The notes below the pieces were generated by a model. That model did not search any database and had not been told where the DNA came from. It saw only the letters and a list, made by a program, of their open reading frames with translations. This document shows, piece by piece, positions 56,509 to 64,000 of a stretch of DNA of 64,000 nucleotides; positions within the stretch are counted from its first letter, which is position 1, and each line of letters opens with the position of its first letter. The translations under genes were made by a program, and so were the position numbers. The stretch comes from Dama dama (Eukaryota; Chordata; Mammalia; Artiodactyla; Cervidae), in contig NC_083696.1 of NCBI RefSeq assembly GCF_033118175.1, forward strand, positions 36,379,001 to 36,443,000, given 5' to 3'.

Positions 56509-57199
56509 ACAAATAACAACAGCAGGATGAGTTCTGAGTTCTCCACACACCTAAGGGATCATTTTTAAAAAGTGCCTGAAGAGCAAAATAATAAAAGTTA
56601 ACATGATTTATCACTCTGAAAGCATTCACTTGGATGTGCTAAAAGCCTGTACCTAACAAGGACATTCAGTGATGCGACTGCCGTTTAAAAATAGAAATGT
56701 GAGCACCAGCACCTGACTGCTAATTTGTGGACGTCACGAATCTGGGTGCGCAGTGAACAAAGGGGCCCAGAGGTCTGCACAGTTGCCTCGCGCTCACCTC
56801 TGTGGGCGTCGGAGGCGGGTGGGCTGGCCTGCCAAGCACACACAGGAAATGGGGAGAGCGTGCTGAAAGGAGGAGGTCCTTGCTAATGTACCTTTTGTTG
56901 TCCCATTGTGTCTCTGTGGTGTTGATCTGTGGTTTCCTGGCTGAACCCCTTGTCTCGGGTTTCCAGGGACTGGTCTTATGCATGGGGGGCTGGTCTTGTG
57001 CGGCTCTTTAGGGTAACCTTCCTCTTAGCAACAGCAGCTTCCCAGGACACGAATTCCTTTCCTCTTACCCCTCAGCCTCATGGTTTTGCCCCCAGAGACA
57101 CATGATAAGGGCAGCTTGGATTGTTCTGGAAACAACCTGAGCCCATGAACTGTGGCCTGTAGATCCTCCTCTGACCGCAAGGAGCTGCTGGTCCTGTGT

Positions 57200-57750
57200 C
57201 TGCTGAGGCTACTCTAACACAGGACCACAGACTGGGTGGCTTACATGCCAACATGTGCTCTTCAGGGTTGGAGAGGCTGAGAAGTCCAAGGTCAAGGTGT
57301 TGACAGACCCAGTTCTTGGTGGGCATTTTCTTCCTAGCTTACAGAGAGCCGCTCTCTGGCTGTGTCCTCACACAGCAGGGGACAGAGCTCTGGTCTCTTC
57401 ACCTTCTTCTCAGGACACTAAGACCTCATGGGAGCTCAAAGGTCACGACCTCAAGCCCAGCTGGTAATACCACTGCACTGGGAGTCAGGACTTCAACATA
57501 CGGATTTTGGAGGGGGCGTGTCTGCTCAGTCACTCAGTCATGTCTGACTCTTTGTGACCACCGTGGACTGTAGCCCACCAGGCTCCTCTGTCCATGGGGA
57601 TTCTCCAGGCAAGAAGACAAGTGGAATGCCATTCCCTTCTCCAGGGGATCTTCCCAACCCAGGGATCAAATCCATGTCTCCTGCATTGGCAGGGTGGGTT
57701 CTTCACCACTGAGCCACCTTGGGGGGTAGGGGGCACATGTTCAAGCCATA
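57200..57750 (-). mobile_element. MLT1 LTR split by Bov-tA
   Basis: CCACAGACTGGGTGGCTTAC, GAGAAGTCCAAGGTCAAGGT, GTGTCCTCACACAGCAGGGG and ACTTCAACATACGGATTTTG are the complement of MLT1A. The last piece (GTTCAAGCCATAATA) lies beyond the SINE at 57521-57719. Confidence 0.8.
57521..57719 (-). mobile_element. Bov-tA SINE inside the MLT1
   Basis: CTCAGTCACTCAGTCATGTC to CTTCACCACTGAGCCACC. Confidence 0.92.
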
Positions 57751-58141
57751 ATACCCTGTGTCTGGTTAAGTGATAGGTTTAAACTCAAGAGTAACTGGGA
57801 TGAATGTCTGACAAGGTAGGGCAGGGACAATGGGTGGCAGCTGAGATCTGCCTCTCTGGGAATATTCTGGGATGTACTGTAAGACCACTGAATCTATAGG
57901 GAAGTCAATGAGTCCAAGCGGGCGTACAGCAGGCTGCCTTTGGGACTGGACTGTGCCCTCCTCACACACCAGGTGAGTGGCCTCTACTGGCCGCCCCACA
58001 GTCTGGAATCCCTGCTGTAGCGGGGAGGGGACAGAACTGGACCAGCCGGGAAAGGACACAGGATGGCTCTGTCTCTGACCCTCCCGGGGATGTCGATGTG
58101 GATTCTAAGGAGGGTGATGCTTCAGGACTAAGTAAGGATGG

Positions 58142-58272
58142 ATCTTTTTGTTTGTTTGTCTGTCTTCTTTTGTACATGTCATGCAGGATCTTAGTTCCCC
58201 GACCAGAGAGTGAACCCGCTCCTCTTGCAGTGGAAGCACAGACTCTTAACCACTGGACCCCCAGGGAAGTCC
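58142..58272 (-). mobile_element. CHR-type SINE
   Basis: TTTTTGTTTGTTTGTCTGTC start, CTTAGTTCCCCGACCAGAGA box, ending CCCCCAGGGAAGTCCC. Flanking AAGGATGGATCTT / AAGGACAGATCTT looks like a worn target duplication. Confidence 0.85.
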
Positions 58273-60189
58273 CAAGGACAGATCTTGATCATGGCTTCTC
58301 AGCACAACAGAGGCTGGCTGAGGGAGAGGGTTTTAATGTGGGGGCTCTGCTGACATCCTTGGAACCACAGCGTGTCACAGACAAGTGCCTCATTTTCTGC
58401 TTAAGGCCCTCCTGTGTGAGACACAGATGGTCCACTGATGGAGAGAGATGGGTCCACGTGGGGTGTGGGTCAGCTGGTGTCAGCAGGGGAGAGAAAACAC
58501 CACCAACCAGCCAATCAGTGTGTTATGTAGACAGGAGTGAGAACGGCACTTAGCCGTAGGTGATTTATCCTCCAAATCATGATGCTCTCGAGATTGGCAG
58601 GGGTACTGTTCATATCCATCCCTGGACAGTGTGAGGAAAGAAGGACTCTCCCATACAACCGGGACATATGGTCAACCTACCCTAAAGAAAGAGAGGAGAA
58701 GGAGAAATGAGGAGGGAGAGGGAGACAGGAGAGAGAGAGAAAGGAGAGCCTTAAGAGTCAAAGAGAGACGCCCTGTGTGGCCACGTCTGGGTGGCACTCA
58801 GCTGGTTGTTTGCAAAGTGTTATCTTAACCTCTTTCCCAGACAAGCAAATTAGCATGTTAGAAAAATATATGATGATAGAAGCCTCCACTTGCTCCAGAG
58901 CTCCCCACACACACAATTTCCTATGAATATCAAACAAAAGGGAAACAGGAAATCAAGAGGAGAGAACTCCATTTCTCATTCAGCACGTTGCTCCACTCTC
59001 TCCAACACCTGTCTAATTTCTGTTGGGTCCTAAACACAGGGGCCGGGGCTTATTTACAAGGCTTTTAACAACCTAGAGAAAACATCTCGAGGCAACTGTA
59101 TTTATGTAGAAAGAGGCTGAGAAAAAAGGGGAAAGCATGAGACCAGCAAGTACACATGGAGTAACTATGTTTTGGAAATGTGTTGCCAAGTGGACTGTGC
59201 CAGGGCCATTCCCCATGGCTTCTATTCCATCAGACACAATTCTGACACCTCCACTATTTGGAGGTCAGAATTTCTGGAGTGTTCTGGTGGAAGGACAAGT
59301 GCTTGGCAAGCTTGAAAGGACTGGCAGTACTTTGACGCAGAGAAGATGGTGAAAGAAGATACAGAGCTGCAAGGAGAATAATCCATCAGAGGATGAAGCC
59401 CAGCTGGGGAAAGAAATACTGGAAGCAGAGGGTGGGAGGGGCCAGTCCAGGAGATTCTTGGGCAGGGAAACTGGTCTGGATCTACACAACTGGAACACAG
59501 CATCTACAAACAGGCCATGAATAGCTAAACAGTTCCTTGATGTTTAGACCGAGCTCTTTTGTATTCTGTTCTCCCACAGAATTTCTGTCTTCCTGTCAGA
59601 GCACTTGTCTCCATTTGTAAAGGTTCATTCATCAGTGGGGGTCAATGTCATTCATTATGGTGGGTCCTTGGCCTGAAAGCCCATTGAAAGCAGGGATTAT
59701 ATTTGTGTTTGGGGGTTTGGTTTTACTTCCAGGCCATAACTGGCATGGTGCCAGGTACATGGGGGCACTCAACACATCCTTGTGGAATGGATGATGAAAA
59801 TATTCAGGACTTCTTCATTGATGATTTTACCCACATTCATGGCTTTAACCACCACCCAGAGGCTGACAAGATCCAAGTGTCTATCTCCAGCCCAGTGTTT
59901 CCTCCAGAATTACGTATCAAACAGTCTACTCAACATTTTCACATATATACCATAACATGAAAATGTCAGAGCATCCCAATTGCACTCAACAGTCCACAGC
60001 TGGTTCTGTGATCTCCCCAGTCTCCAACCAGTTTCTCTTCAAGTGTCTTTCACCTTAGGGAGTGGGACCCTGACCACCTGAACGGCTGTTCTTGACACCT
60101 TCTTTGTTCCTGCATCTCTGGTTCATTAGCAAAACCTTTCATGTTCATCTCTTAAATTTTCTGGGTTACAATCACTTCTCTCCACAGGC

Positions 60190-60400
60190 CATGGTGATTA
60201 AGAGTGTAGGCTCTGGAAGTGGATTGCCTGGGTTTGAAAACAGCTTCCACCACTTATTAGCAATTTGCTTAAAACCTCTGAACCTTATTTCTGTATACAA
60301 AGAATGGAGATAATAGTAGTATATACTTCATAGGTTTCTTCTGAGAAGTTGATGAGATAATGCTTATGATGCACTTTCAAAAGTGCTAGTTGCTATTATC
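60190..60400 (+). repeat. MIR SINE remnant
   Basis: TGCCTGGGTTTGAAAACAGC, then TTAAAACCTCTGAACCTTAT and AATGGAGATAATAGTAGTA. It merges into the CAT/CAC array. Confidence 0.75.
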
Positions 60401-60850
60401 ATCACCACCACCATAAGCAGTACCACTATTACATCTCTACCACCATCATCACCATCACTACCATCATCATAACACCATCATCATCATCACCACCATCAAT
60501 ACCATCAACATTATCATCATCTCCACCATCATCATCGCCACATCACCATAACACCATCATCATCGCCACCACCATCACCATAACACCGTCATCACCACTA
60601 CCATCAATACCATCAGCATTATCATCATCATCATTGGTCCTCACCATCACCACTGCCATCATCATCACTACTACTGCCACCATCATCACTACTACTGCCA
60701 CCATCATCACTGTCATCACCATCACCGTAAACGTCATCATTACATCATCACCGTCATTACCACCGGCACCATTATCACCACCACAAGCACCATCAACCCT
60801 ATCAAGTTACCATCACCATCATCATCACAACCATCACCTCCATGGCTACA
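60393..60850. repeat. CAT/CAC/ACC-rich trinucleotide array
   Basis: About 450 bp of interrupted ATC and ACC triplets (ATCATCACCACCATC). The unit register is mostly kept, with occasional ATAACACC insertions. It starts at the right flank of a MIR. Confidence 0.92.
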
Positions 60851-62859
60851 GTCTTAATCTAAACTACCATCATTGCTTATCTGTATCATCACAACAGTCC
60901 CCAACATCTTCTCACACCCGTTCTTGCCCTCTCTAATCTATTTTCCACTGTGTAACCCAAGTGATCTTTTAAAAACACAATCTCATGTCACTCACATATT
61001 TAAACTGTATCAGTAGCTCTCCATGGAAGATGGGGTAAAATCCAAAATTGTTAACATGGTTTAACAAGTCAACCTTGGAAATCCTTTAGCCTTAAAACTG
61101 ACAGGTGTATTGGTCACTTGAGGATCTTAGCAAAAGCTCTTTCCTTTGCCAGTAACACTGTTCCTCTTGCCCTTTCCTCTTTCCTTCCTTACATGAGCAA
61201 AGCCTCTCTGGAATGGTAACATTCACTGTCTCTGCTCTACAACTGACTGCACAACGGCTTCTTCCCCCATCTTTTCATTGAAACTGATCAGAAAAAGGGC
61301 ATTATAGCACCTGCTGGTGAAGTCAATGAGCCTATTTTTAGCCTTATCTGACTTGACCTTTCTGAGAATCTGACACAGCTAACCACTCTTTCTTCAAAGT
61401 TTCTTCTGCTTTTGTCTCTCCTTCCTGCTTTCTTGGTTCTTTTCATCTTCCTCTGGATGATTCTTCTTTTTTCCTTCATTTGCCCCTCTTTATCAGCCCC
61501 TTAGAAGTTGATTGCCCAAGGTTTCCTACTTAGAACAGTTCTTTTGCTCTTCTCATTCTCCATGGGTGATCCTACCTATTCATGTGATATCCACTGCATA
61601 ATGACTCCCAAATCCTCATCTCTAGGGCCTTTCTCCCTCCTCAGCTCCAAGTCCATGCTCCTCTATGAGGGTGTTTCAGAAAGATGCCAAACAGAACATT
61701 CATAAAGCTGAAATCTCAGAATGTCCTTCCTTTCTCTGTTGGTATCTCAGTGAATGGTACCAACGCCCATTCAGTTGCCCAAGCAAAAGCTTGAGTCATC
61801 CTTCTTTCCTTTCTTTCTCTTCCTCCCTACATCAAGTTAATCATCAAGTTCTATTGACTCTGCCTGTCTAGATGCACTTGGATCTGTTGGCTTGTCTTTG
61901 TAACCTATGCCACTCCCTTAGTTCATCATATCCCACCTACACTGCAGCCATGGCTTTCTAATTCCTCTGCCTTTCACCAGCCTTTCCTCTCTCCTACACT
62001 TTTTGTACTTTGGTCGGAGTTGAGGGAAAACAGATCCCTAAATGATTTATTAGAGAACTGGTCTAACTTATACGAGAAAGGGTTTCTTAGGCAAATAAGA
62101 AATGACTGACTTAAGAGAACATCACTACTGTGGCTCTTTATTAGAACCCATCATGCAGAACAGCATATTAAAGATTCTAAGAAGTCCTGTCACAAAGGAA
62201 TTGGTTCAGAAATTTAACCAAGCATCTCCAAACTCCTTGGACCATAAAAAAACCTTCTCCAGAATGCGCTTCCTAACGTCTTGCAGGAAACTACAAACTG
62301 TTTCAAAATACAAATCTAATCATCTTTCTTTACTTAAAGATATGACAGATAAATGGATAAACACTAAAAGATGATTTTGATTTTATTCTATGGGCGATTA
62401 GAAACCCATGGAGATTCTTGAGCAGGGTAAAGACATAATATCCACACAGTCAATAACTTCCAAGGACTGAGCTCCTGCTATATTCTGGATGCTTCTCATC
62501 TATAATTTCTGATCCTTAACAATGAGGCTACAGGCAGGCATAATCCCTAGGTGAGGGGACTGAGCCAGGTTGGCAAAGTGTTGGGTCTAAGGCCACACAA
62601 CCAGTAAGGGTGGAGTGGTATCAAGCTCAAAGTCTAGATGATTTTAAAGACATGGCTGTTTTCAATGAGCAGGTGACATGGTGCCTCTAGGACAGATGTG
62701 AAACAGGAAAAATCAGAAGGCTGGGACTTAAACTCCTAGGAGGCTATCACTTCTTTCTTTGTTCTTTCTCTACCTCTGTTTTCATACTTCTCCAGATAAT
62801 ACTTCAAGTACTAGCCATTCTTCATTTTTTCTTAAGATTTATTGATGTGGATCATTTTA

Positions 62860-63017
62860 AAAGTCTTTAATGAATGTGTTACAACAGTGCTTCTGTTTTG
62901 TGTTTTGGTTTTTTGGCCACGAGGCATGTGGGATCTTAGCTCCTTGACCAGGGGTTGAACCTGCACCCCCTTCATTGGAAGGTGAAGTCTTCATCACTGG
63001 ATGGCCAGGGAAGTCCC
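62860..63017 (-). mobile_element. CHR-type SINE
   Basis: AAAAGTCTTTAATGAATGTG start, CCAGGGGTTGAACCTGCACC box, ending GATGGCCAGGGAAGTCCC. Same subfamily as 5142-5336. Confidence 0.88.
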
Positions 63018-63408
63018 TGAGCCATTCTTTCTAAGCTCGGGTCTCCTTGCCCTTTCTGTAGGCTATTGTATTTTTCCCCCTTAAGCACCCAGCAAAACAT
63101 AAGATGGCTCCAGGAAAGCCTCTCTCTTGCTTGAAAGCTATGTGTCTCTAGTACCTGTCTGAGCCCAGATTCCTCAACTTGATATTCTAGGCCCTCCCTT
63201 ATCTGCTATTAAATTTCCTTTTTGATCTTGACTCTAGATACTTTTCTAAATATAACCCATGCCCCAGCCAAACCCAACTACCCACTGTTCAGCAGCCTCC
63301 CTGTCTTTGTTCTTGCCGTGTCCTCCTCTTAGAAAGCCCTCTTCAGTACTGCCTCTTCCAATCCACCTATCCTTTCAGGTCCCTTTTCACCGTACCTCCA
63401 CAGAACAT

Positions 63409-63610
63409 GGGCTTCCCTGGAGGCTCAGATGGTAAAGAGTCTGTCTGCAATGCAAGAACTCTGGGTTCAATCCCTGGGTTGGGAAGGTACCCTAGAGAAG
63501 CGGATGGATATCCACACAAGTATTACAGCCTGGGAAATCCCATGGACATAGGAGCATGGGCTACAGTACATGGGGTTGAAAAGAGTTGGACACGACTGAA
63601 CAACTTAGCA
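63409..63610 (+). mobile_element. Bov-tA SINE
   Basis: GGGCTTCCCTGGAGGCTCAG head, GGGTTCAATCCCTGGGTTGG, ending TGGACACGACTGAACAACTT. Confidence 0.93.
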
Positions 63611-64000
63611 CGCATGCACACCGCGGAGCACATCCTAATCTGATTAGTCTAACCACATGCTCTTTGGGTTCCAGCCCCAAAGGGCAAGGAGGTGCTCCAA
63701 ACATGGAAATTGGGTTGCCTTCTGAAATTAAACTAGTAAACCCTATTGTAGATGGCATCAGCTATCTGCAAAGATGATATACCCAAAGGAAGGCTCAAGA
63801 AGTAGAGAGTGAAGGAGATCTGAAAACATCCTTTTGGAGGAAAGTGCCTAGGACTTACTCCTGGGACACAATTGTACACATATATCTGGAACCGTAAGAT
63901 GCAGATAAGGCCCTCATCAGATCAGTTATAGGAAACAGAGGGAAGAACCAACCCAGAATCAATTGTGACAATAGGCCAAGACAGCGACCTAATCAATTAC

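Larger units (their letters stand above)
37547..64000 (-). other. PTK2B: PTK2B 5' intron (at least 26.4 kb)
   Basis: I find no exon, on either strand, with recognisable protein features in this span. It is dominated by repeats, listed individually. Stretches without a recognised element: 37547-38037, 38346-38889, 41813-42620, 43263-44079, 44598-45389, 45723-46067, 48111-48743, 48958-49504, 49707-50457, 50906-51539, 52623-54466, 55141-56059, 56509-57199, 57751-58141, 58273-60189, 60851-62859, 63018-63408 and 63611-64000. A purine run (58683-58752) and small old SINE/LINE-like remnants are all I see there. Confidence 0.8.

Noticed and set aside
60543..60936. Thr/Ile/Met/Val-rich open frames over the CAT/CAC array
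   Set aside because: Low-complexity translation of a trinucleotide repeat.

Overview
The window is bovid (cattle, sheep, goat or buffalo type) nuclear DNA. It is littered with ruminant-specific repeats: about 25 Bov-tA tRNA-derived SINEs, several CHR-type artiodactyl SINEs, five BovB LINE fragments and ruminant L1 3' ends. These lie over older mammalian repeats (MIR, L1M, MLT1 LTRs). Repeats alone do not let me choose between bovid species.

Two host genes are present, tail to tail. At the left edge, on the + strand, is the last coding exon of CHRNA2 (neuronal nicotinic acetylcholine receptor alpha-2), encoding the fourth membrane helix and the C-terminus (880-1005). On the - strand, from 37546 down to about 2045, are 29 coding exons and the 3' UTR of PTK2B (PYK2/CAKbeta), the calcium-responsive focal adhesion kinase paralogue. 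The PTK2B-CHRNA2 neighbourhood matches human chromosome 8p21.

All 29 exons have AG/GT borders and compatible phases, and they total 2826 nt (941 codons plus stop). The human protein has 1009 residues, so exactly 68 N-terminal residues are missing. That fits one further coding exon upstream of position 64000. With that offset the landmark residues fall on their human numbers: Y402, K457, D549, Y579/Y580, P717, Y819, Y834, P859 and Y881. In transcription order the exons encode FERM (35-37 kb down to 30 kb), the linker with Y402 (29.4-27.5 kb), the kinase (27-20.7 kb), the proline-rich region with the 42-residue cassette exon (18.3-6.3 kb), and the FAT domain (5.7-2.9 kb). The gene looks intact, with every catalytic motif present.

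From 37547 to 64000 I find no exon. It is the 5' intron of PTK2B, filled with a layered L1M fragment, MLT1 LTRs, an intact-looking solo LTR, many SINEs and a CAT/CAC-rich array.

I found no undescribed gene system. The points most worth following are splice-related. They are a 400-bp degenerate telomere-like array abutting a kinase-exon acceptor, a SINE with a perfect 15-bp target duplication at a predicted branch point, a possible in-frame 18-nt alternative donor, and a possible overlap of the CHRNA2 and PTK2B 3' ends.
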